In this document: piece by piece, positions 1 to 7,630 of the stretch
How positions within the stretch are numbered: position 1 is the first letter of the stretch
Layout of the letters: the number at the start of each line of letters is the position of its first letter
From: an uncultured Clostridia bacterium
Lineage (GTDB): Bacteria; Bacillota; Clostridia; Christensenellales; UBA1242
Direction: 5' to 3'
DNA: 64,000 bases
NCBI GenBank assembly: GCA_944349925.1
Contig: CALVNT010000008.1
Span: 1-64,000 of the forward strand
Position numbers and translations under genes: made by a program
The notes under the pieces: generated by a model
What the model saw: the letters and a program-made list of their open reading frames with translations, nothing else
Told to the model about the DNA's origin: nothing
Databases searched by the model: none

Positions 1-17
1 ATAAGGAGGTAAAAGAA

Positions 18-212
18 ATGTTAAGAAGTATACAAAAAGCTATTGATATAATCAAAGCAGAAGATCCAAATACAGCAGTTAAAGTTCACACTCTAAGAAC
101 TTGGTGCAAAGAAGAAAAAATCAAATAACTTACTGTTGGATGCAAAATTCTTATCGATATGGATAGTTTGCTTGAATATATCGGTATAAAACCAAAAAAG
201 GAGGAAATTTAA
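18..212 (+). pseudogene. Excisionase-like small DNA-binding protein broken by an in-frame stop
   Basis: An ATG behind AAGGAGGT opens a frame that stops at TAA (126-128) after 36 codons. The same frame continues to a second stop at 210-212. Read through, the two parts make one ~64-aa protein with the helix-turn-helix plus wing pattern of excisionases. It is paralogous to the two small proteins after the integrase: all share an 'NTA'-like start, a K-I-K stretch and a 'LID/LIN' wing. The TAA sits where an aromatic residue (TAT/TAC) would fit, so a point nonsense mutation is the simplest reading. The gene lies directly before the integrase, in the same frame, and probably served as a recombination directionality factor or regulator. 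Whether the 36-aa piece is functional is unknown. Confidence 0.6.
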
Positions 213-1640
213 ATTCCATATTTTAAAAAAAAAAAAAATAGAAATGGACTTGTTGCTAAATTGCAAGTTTACAGCAAAGATGTAAAAACTGGAAAACGAA
301 AACTTATCACGAAACGAATATATAATGACAAAGACTTAACAGAAACAAAATTTAAAAAATATATTGAAAAATATGCTTATGATTTTGAAGAAGATGTGAA
401 TGAAGCATATTTAGACAGCACTGATAAAATCAAAAGTAAGGTTTTAACCTTTCCTCAACTTGCAGATGAATTTATTGAAAACATTAAAAATAACTTATCA
501 ATAAGTTATTATATAAGAGCAAAAGACGTTGTTAAAAAGTTTAATCAGTATTTAGAAGAGAACAACCTACTCAAAGAACCTATAAATTCAATCAAAGTTA
601 GAGATATTCAGCTATATCTAAATTCTTTTAAAGAATACAACATATTGCCAGAAGGCTCTGTTAGATTGAAAAAAGAATTTCCTAAAAATGTAAGTTTAAG
701 GTTGCTTGAAAGAGAGAAAATACTTGATCGTTGCACAAGTTATCAATTTAGAACGAATAGAAAATGCATATCAAAGCTTAAAGCATATCAAATTTGTAGA
801 TTTTGAAATTTAAAATTTGAGGAATATTTTATAGAAGTCCCAAATAAAAAACAATATTCCCCTGAAACTGTTAAAGGTCATAGAAGAATATTAAGAGCAA
901 TCTTCAACGAAGCTTTAAGATATGAATGGATAACAAAAAATCCTGTTTGCCAAACAAAAGTTGGTGCTGGTGGTAGCAATTCATCTTTAAGAAGCGTGCC
1001 AGAAAAAGAAGTGTTTTCAATACAAGAAACTAAAGATTTTTTATCATCACTTGAAAAAATAGATGGAGATGAAATCAATAAAAAGATAACTTTAAAATTT
1101 ATGCTACTTACAGGTGTAAGACTTGGTGAAATGTGTGGTATTAGATGGAGTGATATTGATTTTTCTTATATAGTTGTTCACATAGTTCGTGCAAGGTTAT
1201 ATCATAAAGAATTTGGAGTTTATGAAAAAGTTCCAAAAACAAAAACTTCAATAAGAGATATTCCACTGCCCGATTCACTTATCAATGACTTAATAAAATA
1301 TCAAAAATGGTTTAGACTTGCAGATAGTGATTTTGACAACAATTTAGATAAATATTACATAGCAGTAAACATTTATAGAGAACCAATTAGCAAAAGCAAA
1401 GTCAATGCTTGGTTAAAATCATTTGAACTTGAAAATGGTTTTAAGAAAATATCTTGCCACGGACTTAGACACACCTATTGCAGTTTGCTACTTTCTCAAA
1501 ATGTTCCAATACAGACTGTAAGTAAATATTTAGGGCATAGTGATTCAACAGTGACTTTAAAAGTTTATAGCCACTTTATGCCAGACACTCAAGAAAAAGT
1601 AGTAAACGCACTTAACAATATTACACAAGCCGGGTCATAA
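213..1640 (+). pseudogene. Tyrosine recombinase (integrase), disrupted
   Basis: Integrases of this kind cut and rejoin DNA at attachment sites to move integrative elements. The frame holds an arm-binding N-terminus, a SAM-like core-binding domain and a catalytic domain. Visible catalytic residues are Arg in TGVRLGEMCG, the H-G-L-R-H motif (CHGLRHTYCS), His in LGHSDST and the nucleophile Tyr in KVYSHF. Two lesions are visible. The codon spaced correctly from GGAGG (200-204) is ATT, and there is an in-frame TGA at 804-806. Protein on both sides of the TGA stays in one frame and both halves look like normal integrase, so it is a single nonsense change. TTG at 261 or ATG at 996 could start truncated products. 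Activity is unlikely unless the stop is read through. Confidence 0.8.
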
Positions 1641-1656
1641 CACTCGGTTTGTTTTT
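1627..1656 (+). terminator. Stem-loop terminator overlapping the integrase stop codon
   Basis: AAGCCGGGT and ACTCGGTTT form a 9-bp stem with two G-T pairs and a 5-6 nt loop that contains the integrase stop. A T-rich tail follows. It would separate the integrase transcript from the two small genes downstream. Confidence 0.55.
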
Positions 1657-1669
1657 ATTAGGAGGAAAT

Positions 1670-1867
1670 ATGTATATACCAAAATTAAGAAAACAAGAAA
1701 ATATAGCAAAAGATATAAAAAAAATAGATAAAAACACTGCAATTACAGGATATTTAATTGAAAAACTCGCAAAAGAAGGAAAAATAACAAGAATTAAGTA
1801 TGGAAACGCTTGGTTGATAAACATAGATGAAATTGCAGATTTTTTTAATAAAAGGAGGAAAAAATGA
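1670..1867 (+). CDS. Small excisionase-like DNA-binding protein (65 aa)
   Basis: A 65-aa lysine-rich protein that starts at the ATG eight bases after GGAGG; an upstream in-frame start would lack this site. The layout is a helix-turn-helix ('NTAITGYLIEKLAKEGKI') followed by a beta wing ('GNAWLINIDEIADFF'), as in excisionase/MerR-like small proteins. It is paralogous to the broken protein upstream of the integrase and to the next gene. Its stop overlaps the next start in an ATGA, so the two are translationally coupled. A role as excision factor or regulator of the integrative element is inferred from fold and position; no DNA target is visible. Confidence 0.65.
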   Translation: MYIPKLRKQENIAKDIKKIDKNTAITGYLIEKLAKEGKITRIKYGNAWLINIDEIADFFNKRRKK

Positions 1868-2262
1868 AAAAAGTTTCAACTGGAATTATATATAGACTTT
1901 TCAAAAATGAAGATAAAGACACAATAATACGAAAGACCAATATACGAACCTTTTGTCAACAAAAAAGCCTTGACTATATTATTAGTCAAGGCAAAATGCT
2001 TGTTGATATGAAAAGTTTTTTAAATGCACTAAACCCAAAACATTATAAAGCAAATAAAACGTTTCCAAGATTAAGAACCAAAATCTCCGCTCAACACGAA
2101 TGGAATGCTCACCATAGAACAAAAATCAAACACCACATAATTGATTGCATTTGCAACTCAGGCAAAATTAATATCTATAAACACGGCCGAACCAACATAA
2201 TCAACTACGACCAACTCGAAAAAGAACTAATCGAAACCCTAAAACAAAAAGGTAAATATTAA
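1864..2262 (+). CDS. Double excisionase-like DNA-binding protein (132 aa)
   Basis: A basic 132-aa protein coupled to the preceding gene by a 4-base overlap. Residues ~5-55 repeat the helix-turn-helix/wing pattern of the neighbouring small proteins ('TNIRTFCQQKSLDYII', then 'KMLVDMKSFLNAL'). Residues ~85-130 look like a second copy ('IDCICNSGKINIYKHGR', then 'NIINYDQLEKELI'). It therefore looks like a fused or duplicated version of the same DNA-binding unit. Element control or excision is the likely role, from context only. It is intact, unlike the integrase and the first paralogue. Confidence 0.55.
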   Translation: MKKVSTGIIYRLFKNEDKDTIIRKTNIRTFCQQKSLDYIISQGKMLVDMKSFLNALNPKHYKANKTFPRLRTKISAQHEWNAHHRTKIKHHIIDCICNSGKINIYKHGRTNIINYDQLEKELIETLKQKGKY

Positions 2263-2317
2263 GTTTTTATTCTATTTTAAATTTCATTATATTTTTTATA
2301 ATAATTTAATAATAATT

Positions 2318-3079
2318 TTAATCGGAATACAATACTGGACTAGCTTGCCCTTTTTTCCTAAATCTAGCAGGTATTTTTTTATCTACAAATAATTTTGCGA
2401 CCTCATTATTTTTATCAATTTCAACACCATCAAACTCTACTCTTCCAGAATTTCCATTTGCATAATGCCAATCTATTACTTTAAAGACTTTATTTACTAT
2501 TCCATCAATAACAGCCAAAACATATGGATATTTTTTTACTCTATCTAAACTTAATTTCCATGCAGATCTTACTGTTTCATAAACATTTTCATTTCGTTGA
2601 CTAAGCCAATAATTTTTTATCTTAATCATAATATATTTAGGATTAGTATCCAAATCATCAAATTCTTTTACTGTTAACTTTTTTTCTAATGTTAAAGCAT
2701 TTATTGGACAAATATCTGATCCGTGTCCTTTTACTTGATTTGATAACTTGTCTAAACAATAAACATCTATTAATACACCTTCGACTAATAATGCATCGTC
2801 TTCTGTTAAACCAGACTTTTGTATTATATGTATAACTTCCAATCCCGCATCAGCAATTTCTCTTATTGTTTTCATTTTTAAAGATATCTCATCATCTTCT
2901 TTAGTAAGATAATTTTCTCCTTCATAATTTTTAAGAGCACCTTTAACATGTGCAAAAACTCTATTGTTTTTGCCTTTGCCAATATAAAAAGTATTTCCAT
3001 TTCTTGGATCTACCAGTCTATAAACATAATACTTCAATTCTTTACATACTTCATTACTAAATTTTTCAATCTTTTCCAT
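2318..3079 (-). CDS. GIY-YIG nuclease-domain protein (253 aa)
   Basis: The N-terminal ~110 residues carry a GIY-YIG fold: 'YYVYRLVDP' and 'FYIGKGKNNRV' form the two signature strands, followed by a conserved Arg/His region and a Glu in 'ALLVEGVLID' that could bind metal. This resembles the LEM-3-like GIY-YIG branch (COG3680). The C-terminal ~130 residues are not recognised; they include a Trp-rich stretch reminiscent of small nucleic-acid-binding modules. It faces the integrase operon and is followed by ~330 bp of non-coding DNA before the next minus-strand gene. A defence or DNA-processing role is possible because of the accessory context, but the sequence alone does not show it. Confidence 0.65.
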   Translation of the reverse strand: MEKIEKFSNEVCKELKYYVYRLVDPRNGNTFYIGKGKNNRVFAHVKGALKNYEGENYLTKEDDEISLKMKTIREIADAGLEVIHIIQKSGLTEDDALLVEGVLIDVYCLDKLSNQVKGHGSDICPINALTLEKKLTVKEFDDLDTNPKYIMIKIKNYWLSQRNENVYETVRSAWKLSLDRVKKYPYVLAVIDGIVNKVFKVIDWHYANGNSGRVEFDGVEIDKNNEVAKLFVDKKIPARFRKKGQASPVLYSD

Positions 3080-3413
3080 GCATTTCTCCCTTATTCACTA
3101 TCTTAATGTTCCCCTGTTAATTCTTAAGCAAATTTTTTAAATCTTACCTATTAATATTTTTAAATTTATGTAAATATTTAATTATTTTATTATAAAATGT
3201 AATAATTTTTAATTAAATATAATATTTCTCAAACACTCATTTTTCGACTAAAATACGATACAATCTTATTTTGGTCGGATTTTCTACTAAAATCAATGAT
3301 TGTAATTAAAAATGTATTATAAGATACTTTTTACAATTATAAACATAAAATTCGTGTTTTTATTAGTATCTACTATTACAAACAAATATATCAATTCTAT
3401 AATTAATATAAAT
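3080..3413. other. AT-rich intergenic stretch with one hairpin
   Basis: No coding frame or RNA gene was seen. An 11-bp inverted repeat (3245-3255 with 3267-3277, one G-T pair, 11-nt loop) is the only structure. Neither side has a strong T-tract, so it is a weak terminator at best or an operator. Confidence 0.4.
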
Positions 3414-5174
3414 TTATTCTTTTTTATCACTTTTAACAAAGCATAATTCTATTTCATAGTTATAATCATTTGATAATAACAAAATATGGTTTAAACAATA
3501 TTTTGCAATGTTAGAATCAGAATTTAAAATAGAATTTACACCATCTATATTAATTACGACTTTATATATAAATTTAGAAACTTTTTTCATTTTATCTATA
3601 AATTCTTCTTCATTATTAAAATTCTTATATAATTCATTATCATCATTTCTCTGTATCTGATTTTGCGAACGCTTAAATAAATCTTTAAAAAAATTTGTAT
3701 TTCCTAATGTTAGTTCATTTAATTTTTTCATAGAAAGTTCCACTTGCCTATCTAATTCTCTCATTGAACAATTAAATTTATCCTTTACATGATAAATATA
3801 GCACTCATCTTTTGAGAACTTTAAAACATCGCCAAACTCTATATTATCAGGAATACACTTATGTATTAAAAATCCATTTAAAGATTTTGCTAAAGTCGAA
3901 TTATACTTATCTTCATTCAAGACATCCCATTTAGGAAGAGAATCATCGTAACCAAAAATACTTAATTTTTTTTCAAGTAATTTATTTAATCTCATAAAGT
4001 AGTTATTTTCCACAAAGTAATATACACCATACCACATAAAATAATGTTTATTATTACTTAGAACTTCACCACTTAAATTTTCTATCAACGCACCAAAATT
4101 ATGTTCATCATCATTATCAACGCCGATAACTGTTATTTTTTGTAAGAATTTTATTTTATCTTCATACGGCTTATCTTTTACATTTAAAGATTTATATAAA
4201 TTTCTTAATGCTGAAAAAATGTCATATGAATCATCAAATTCTTCAAAATTATCTTCATAAAAAATTTTATATTTATCATAATCTAAAAATGTTTCAACAT
4301 CTTTATTAAAAAAATCATAACCTAAGTATGTTTCTTCTTGTTTTTCGATGTTGTTTAAAATATCATCATAAACAGTCGCATTATTTTTATCAATTTCTTC
4401 TTTATCTTTATGCCTATCCAAAATTTTTATATCTATAAAATCATTTTCTAATTTATCTGGTATCAAGTCATTAATAATTTTAAGCGATTTTATTAAAGCA
4501 CTTAAATTCATTGAACTTGATAATTGCAAACTATCCTTTGCAATAACTCCTAATTTATTTTTTTTCGAAGATTGTGGAATATTAAGCAATTTACAAATTA
4601 TTTCTTTATTGTTAATTTTTCCTTTTAATCCCTTTATTATTGAATCAATATCTTGTACATCAAAATAATTCAACTCTTGTCTAAAAACTTTATTTTCAGA
4701 ATGTGTCTTTCCACTCATATTGTTCGAATTTAATGCCGTAACCTTAAATGCAGAATCTATAGAACTTAGTGCAATTAATCCAAATTTATCAATTATATAA
4801 ACAGAAATAACTCTGAAACCTTGCCCAGTTGGAACAGCATATATTCTATTTTTAATAATAAGAAAAAGTATAGAACTTTGAATCAAGCCTTTTTCATTTA
4901 ATATTTCTTCTTCCTTTTCCACAAAATCAGTCGTAAATTTGCTTAAAGCTGACTGTATTTTATAACTATAATAATATAAAAATAATGACACATCACCTAC
5001 AACATTATTACATAGTTTTTGGATTTTATATTCTGGGAACTTTTTCATAATAAAATCAATACAAGCACTATTATCATTATTGTCAAAACTATAATTTTCT
5101 TTTTTCATTTCAGATTTAATCAAATCTATATTTAATAAATTAATATTGTGCATTTTCGCCGTTGTTTGTGCCAT
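3414..5174 (-). CDS. DUF6119/TIGR04141-type sporadically distributed protein (586 aa)
   Basis: A 586-aa cytoplasmic protein without signal peptide or membrane segment. The region near residues 100-170 ('IYAVPTGQGFRVI', then 'FGLIALSSID', then a 'H-S-E-N...F-R-Q-E' stretch before 'DIDSIIKGLKGK') matches the layout of the TIGR04141/DUF6119 family as I remember it. The remainder is Lys/Asp/Glu/Asn-rich with no recognised catalytic motif. The start is the ATG of M-A-Q, placed after AAGGAGAAG; an ATG 11 codons upstream lacks a site. Family function is unknown, and members occur patchily, often in accessory DNA. It lies between a phosphoesterase gene and the GIY-YIG gene, all on the minus strand. 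Confidence 0.6.
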   Translation of the reverse strand: MAQTTAKMHNINLLNIDLIKSEMKKENYSFDNNDNSACIDFIMKKFPEYKIQKLCNNVVGDVSLFLYYYSYKIQSALSKFTTDFVEKEEEILNEKGLIQSSILFLIIKNRIYAVPTGQGFRVISVYIIDKFGLIALSSIDSAFKVTALNSNNMSGKTHSENKVFRQELNYFDVQDIDSIIKGLKGKINNKEIICKLLNIPQSSKKNKLGVIAKDSLQLSSSMNLSALIKSLKIINDLIPDKLENDFIDIKILDRHKDKEEIDKNNATVYDDILNNIEKQEETYLGYDFFNKDVETFLDYDKYKIFYEDNFEEFDDSYDIFSALRNLYKSLNVKDKPYEDKIKFLQKITVIGVDNDDEHNFGALIENLSGEVLSNNKHYFMWYGVYYFVENNYFMRLNKLLEKKLSIFGYDDSLPKWDVLNEDKYNSTLAKSLNGFLIHKCIPDNIEFGDVLKFSKDECYIYHVKDKFNCSMRELDRQVELSMKKLNELTLGNTNFFKDLFKRSQNQIQRNDDNELYKNFNNEEEFIDKMKKVSKFIYKVVINIDGVNSILNSDSNIAKYCLNHILLLSNDYNYEIELCFVKSDKKE

Positions 5175-5419
5175 ACAATACTTCTCCTTATATATAAATA
5201 ATAACATAAAAAAATATATTTTTTATATATTCGACAAAAATTGCAATTTTATTTTTAGCTACACTTTAAAATATTTATTATCAAGCAATCTCTATTTTTC
5301 ATTAGCTTTAATTTTATATTGCAAACACTTCGAAAGACTTTGTTTATTTAGTTTTTATGATAACAATGTACTTTTAAAACAAAAAGATATAATTTAACCT
5401 TCTCTTTTTTTAATATTTT

Positions 5420-6145
5420 TTAGTTATCATCTATAATAATCACATTAACTTTTTTAGTATGAATAGTACAAGCGTCTAATGCAATCATTTTATCAGTTAT
5501 AAATGGTTCAAAATTTTCATTTAAACCAAATTCATCATATTGTTCTGGATTTTGCTCATGCCAAAATGCACTACAATGCCAATGCCCACAAACGATTATT
5601 TTGCCCGGTTCATAAATTTCATATCTATACATTTCTACTGGATTGTTCCAACGAGCTTTTATCCATCTTTCTTTTCTTGCATTTCGCCAATCTTCATCAT
5701 ATAAATAGCAGTTTTCTATAATTGGTATCCAAGCATGAACAAAAATATATTTTTTTGTTTCATAATAATCAACACACATATCAAGAATTTCTTGCAAGCC
5801 TGTTTCTCTTGCTATTTTTCGCAAATCAAATTCGCTTATTTGCCATTCTGGACACAAATCAATAATGGTATAAGCTGTCCCATTTGATAAGTCATATTGT
5901 GTATTTTTATTTCGTTCAATCATCTCTTGCATTAAATCTTCATGATTACCACGAACTAAAATAAGCTTATCTTTATGAGATAAAATAAAATCTATGATTT
6001 GTTTTGGTTGTCTTCCCCTGTCAAAAAGATCTCCACAAATAATAATTTTGTGATTAGGATTATTTATATCGAATCCCTTTTCTTTTAATGCAGTTTGCCA
6101 CTCATCAAAATATCCATGGATATCAGAACATACAAAATATTTCAT
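5420..6145 (-). CDS. Calcineurin-like metallophosphoesterase (PP2A-like, 241 aa)
   Basis: All metal-binding signature blocks of the family are present: D8-x-H10 in 'SDIHG', 'GDLFDRG' at 38-44, 'RGNHED' at 65-70, a His in 'FVHAW', and a C-terminal G-H-W-H. The order and spacing match bacterial Ser/Thr-phosphatase-like enzymes related to PrpA/PrpE and ApaH. The substrate could be a phosphoprotein or a dinucleoside polyphosphate; the sequence does not decide. There is no signal peptide, so it is cytoplasmic. It has its own ribosome site (AGGAG) and is separated by ~100 bp from the acetyltransferase upstream. It could be accessory cargo or ordinary chromosome. Confidence 0.85.
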   Translation of the reverse strand: MKYFVCSDIHGYFDEWQTALKEKGFDINNPNHKIIICGDLFDRGRQPKQIIDFILSHKDKLILVRGNHEDLMQEMIERNKNTQYDLSNGTAYTIIDLCPEWQISEFDLRKIARETGLQEILDMCVDYYETKKYIFVHAWIPIIENCYLYDEDWRNARKERWIKARWNNPVEMYRYEIYEPGKIIVCGHWHCSAFWHEQNPEQYDEFGLNENFEPFITDKMIALDACTIHTKKVNVIIIDDN

Positions 6146-6248
6146 ATTTACTCCTTTCTAACATCATAGAAAATAATGATATTATAATTTTCATACATTT
6201 TTAAAAAATATTGATTAAAACAAACATGTTATTAAAATGTAATTATTA

Positions 6249-6773
6249 TTAAATTTCTTTTTCAATTTCTGCAACGACTTCTTCTTGATCAAATTTTTTA
6301 GATGTGAACTTACCTGTTTTCTTAAATCCTAAATCATAAAAAACCTTTAATGCTTTTTCTCTATTTTCAGGCACAGTATCAGTTAAAAATTCAACACCTT
6401 TCTCTTTTGCCATTTCAATTACTTTCATCATCGCAGGACGCATATAACCTTGCCCATGAAATTCACTTTTTATAACAATTCCCATTGTCGCTCTTTTGGT
6501 TTTTGGATCTTTATTAAAATTAACATACCCAACAAATTGGTTTGTTTCAATATCTAAAATATAAGCATAAAAGAAATTAGAATTATTTAATTTAGTATTT
6601 GCCCATTCTTGCCACTTGTCTTGTGGAAAATCAATACAACCAGTATCCTTATGATAACCCTCAAAACTAACATCATATCCTGCATTATATGCCATAGTGT
6701 TAGGATCAGACATGCATTTTTCCCTGAACCACAATTCATCGACAGTTGGTTTATGCAATTTAATATTTTTCAT
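6249..6773 (-). CDS. GNAT-family N-acetyltransferase (174 aa)
   Basis: The protein shows the GNAT core: a beta strand 'FVGYVNFNKDP', the acetyl-CoA pyrophosphate-binding segment 'GIVIKSEFHGQGYMRPAM' (Q/R-x-x-G-x-G/A type) and a C-terminal 'ALKVFYDLGFKKTGKF' motif common in RimJ/RimL-like enzymes. The acceptor cannot be read from sequence. The length is normal. The gene is close to the 3' end of the tRNA-Arg gene, the side where an integrated element would lie, so it may be cargo. A second unrelated-copy acetyltransferase sits in the division cluster at 49.8 kb. Confidence 0.8.
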   Translation of the reverse strand: MKNIKLHKPTVDELWFREKCMSDPNTMAYNAGYDVSFEGYHKDTGCIDFPQDKWQEWANTKLNNSNFFYAYILDIETNQFVGYVNFNKDPKTKRATMGIVIKSEFHGQGYMRPAMMKVIEMAKEKGVEFLTDTVPENREKALKVFYDLGFKKTGKFTSKKFDQEEVVAEIEKEI

Positions 6774-6830
6774 ATATCCCCCTTTCTAAATTAAAAAAAC
6801 TTGTCATTATGAGAGAAGTTTTTTATTGTA

Positions 6831-6909
6831 TGGTGCACCTGAGAAGATTCGAACTTCCGACAAACCCGTCTTAGGAGGACGGTGCTCTATCCTGCTGAGC
6901 TACAGGTGC
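6831..6909 (-). tRNA. tRNA-Arg (anticodon CCT)
   Basis: The reverse strand folds into a full cloverleaf. The acceptor GCACCTG pairs with CAGGTGC; discriminator A and an encoded CCA end the gene. The D stem is GCTC/GAGC, the anticodon stem CCGTC/GACGG closes the loop CTCCTAA with anticodon CCT, and the T arm has loop TTCGAAT. It decodes AGG. The two 5'-half fossils just upstream belong to different tRNA-Arg(CCT) sequences, so this gene has probably been a repeated integration target. Confidence 0.93.
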
Positions 6910-7009
6910 ATATTAAAATTTTTAATAGTTTTACGACTTATTTTCGGTCAGAAATTTTAGTTGTTTTTATGCAATTTATTGAAGATACTCAAATAAATTT
7001 TTTAAAATT

Positions 7010-7033
7010 TGTATACCAAAATGTATACCAAAA
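7010..7033. repeat. Perfect tandem 12-bp repeat beside a tRNA-Arg half
   Basis: TGTATACCAAAA occurs twice head to tail with no mismatch. It lies between the intact tRNA-Arg gene and the nearer tRNA-Arg half. A different 12-bp unit is arranged the same way beside the farther half. Tandem short repeats next to a tRNA core are typical arm-type binding sites of tyrosine integrases; that role is inferred. Confidence 0.7.
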
Positions 7034-7116
7034 TCGTTTTTTCGATTTTTTGAAATCGATACATCCCTTTATTTATAAGACTTATAGCGATTTACAGGGA
7101 TGGATAGTTCAACACC

Positions 7117-7154
7117 TTAGGAGGCTCTTGTTCTATCCGTTGAACTACGAGAAC
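7117..7154 (-). pseudogene. 5' half of a tRNA-Arg(CCT), cut at the anticodon loop
   Basis: On the reverse strand 38 nt fit the 5' half of a tRNA-Arg(CCT): acceptor strand GTTCTCG, TA, D stem GTTC/GAAC, anticodon-stem strand AGAGC and loop CTCCTAA. The next bases (GGTGT) do not pair with AGAGC, and no T arm follows. Its acceptor and D stems differ from the intact gene, so it comes from another tRNA lineage. The exact end at the anticodon loop is what integrase-mediated exchange at that loop would leave. Confidence 0.75.
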
Positions 7155-7189
7155 ATATAAATTTTAGGATTTCACACAAGATTTAGGAC

Positions 7190-7213
7190 AAAATTATTGA
7201 TAAAATTATTGAT
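7190..7213. repeat. Second perfect tandem 12-bp repeat beside a tRNA-Arg half
   Basis: AAAATTATTGAT is present twice head to tail. It lies between the two tRNA-Arg halves, 72 bp from the farther one, much as the other tandem repeat lies 83 bp from the nearer one. The unit sequence differs from the first repeat, as expected for arm sites of a different integrase. Confidence 0.65.
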
Positions 7214-7285
7214 GCTTTCAAAAATTCAATCAAAAACCTACGAAAACCCAGTAAATAAAGGACTTAAATTCTTTATTACATACTC

Positions 7286-7323
7286 TTAGGAGGGGCTTGT
7301 AATATCCACTTTACTATGGGAAC
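7286..7323 (-). pseudogene. Second 5' half of a tRNA-Arg(CCT), cut at the anticodon loop
   Basis: Again exactly 38 nt on the reverse strand: acceptor strand GTTCCCA, TA, D stem GTAA/TTAC, anticodon-stem strand AGCCC and loop CTCCTAA. The following GAGTA does not close the stem. The compensating D-stem pairs show that it was once a real tRNA. It differs from both the intact gene and the other half. All three share CCTCCTAAG at the anticodon loop. Confidence 0.75.
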
Positions 7324-7453
7324 ATTATTATCTTTTGTTTTTCTTAGTTTAGCATTTTCATACATTAAAATCAAGTGTTTATTATCTTCTTTTGATATTA
7401 TTGTTAGCGGTTTATTTAAATTTTTATGTTTTTTTATTTTGTCCTTTCTTTAG

Positions 7454-7482
7454 TTGCTTTTTAACTATAACTATAATATAAT
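7454..7482 (+). promoter_or_regulatory. Promoter of the metK riboswitch leader
   Basis: TTGCTT and TATAAT are separated by 17 bp, a good housekeeping-sigma promoter. The expected start falls at or just before the riboswitch P1 stem. Confidence 0.7.
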
Positions 7483-7486
7483 GTTA

Positions 7487-7576
7487 TTAACCATAAAGAG
7501 TGTGCGAGGGACTGCCCCGTTGACCACACAGCAACCTGATAAAATGTCAAGGTGCTAAAGGCTGATCGATGGTTAA
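7487..7576 (+). promoter_or_regulatory. SAM riboswitch (SAM-I/S-box class)
   Basis: The leader has the S-box core: AAAGAG, GAGGGACTG, CCCC, GCAACC and GGTGCTAA in the right order. It is enclosed by a P1 stem TTAACCAT/ATGGTTAA. It stands directly before a terminator hairpin and the SAM synthetase gene. ATCGATGG at the P1 3' strand can pair imperfectly with CCACCGAT of the terminator, giving an antiterminator. High SAM should therefore turn metK off. Class is assigned by eye; a close SAM-I clan variant is possible. Confidence 0.88.
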
Positions 7577-7588
7577 TTTAAAAAATTG

Positions 7589-7611
7589 GCCACCGATTTG
7601 GTGGCTTTTTT
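7589..7611 (+). terminator. Riboswitch-controlled attenuator of metK
   Basis: GCCACC and GGTGGC pair around a GATTT loop and are followed by six T. The hairpin lies 20 bp before the metK start, so it acts as the expression platform of the SAM riboswitch. Confidence 0.9.
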
Positions 7612-7630
7612 CTTTTGGAAAGGAGGTAAT

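Noticed and set aside
225-238. Run of A before the integrase as a phase-variation tract
   Set aside because: It lies within the decayed coding start and encodes Lys; with a broken start and stop there is no expression to switch.
804-806. TGA in the integrase as selenocysteine or recoded Trp
   Set aside because: MraY and the coupled gene pair at 1864 end in TGA, and prfB has a TGA-dependent frameshift, so TGA is a stop here. No selenocysteine hairpin was seen just downstream.
1658-1665. TTAGGAGG here as an attachment core matching the tRNA-Arg loop
   Set aside because: It is the ribosome-binding site of the next gene; the resemblance to the anticodon-loop core is due to the Shine-Dalgarno sequence.
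3245-3277. Hairpin as a riboswitch or strong terminator
   Set aside because: Single stem, no conserved core, no T-tract.
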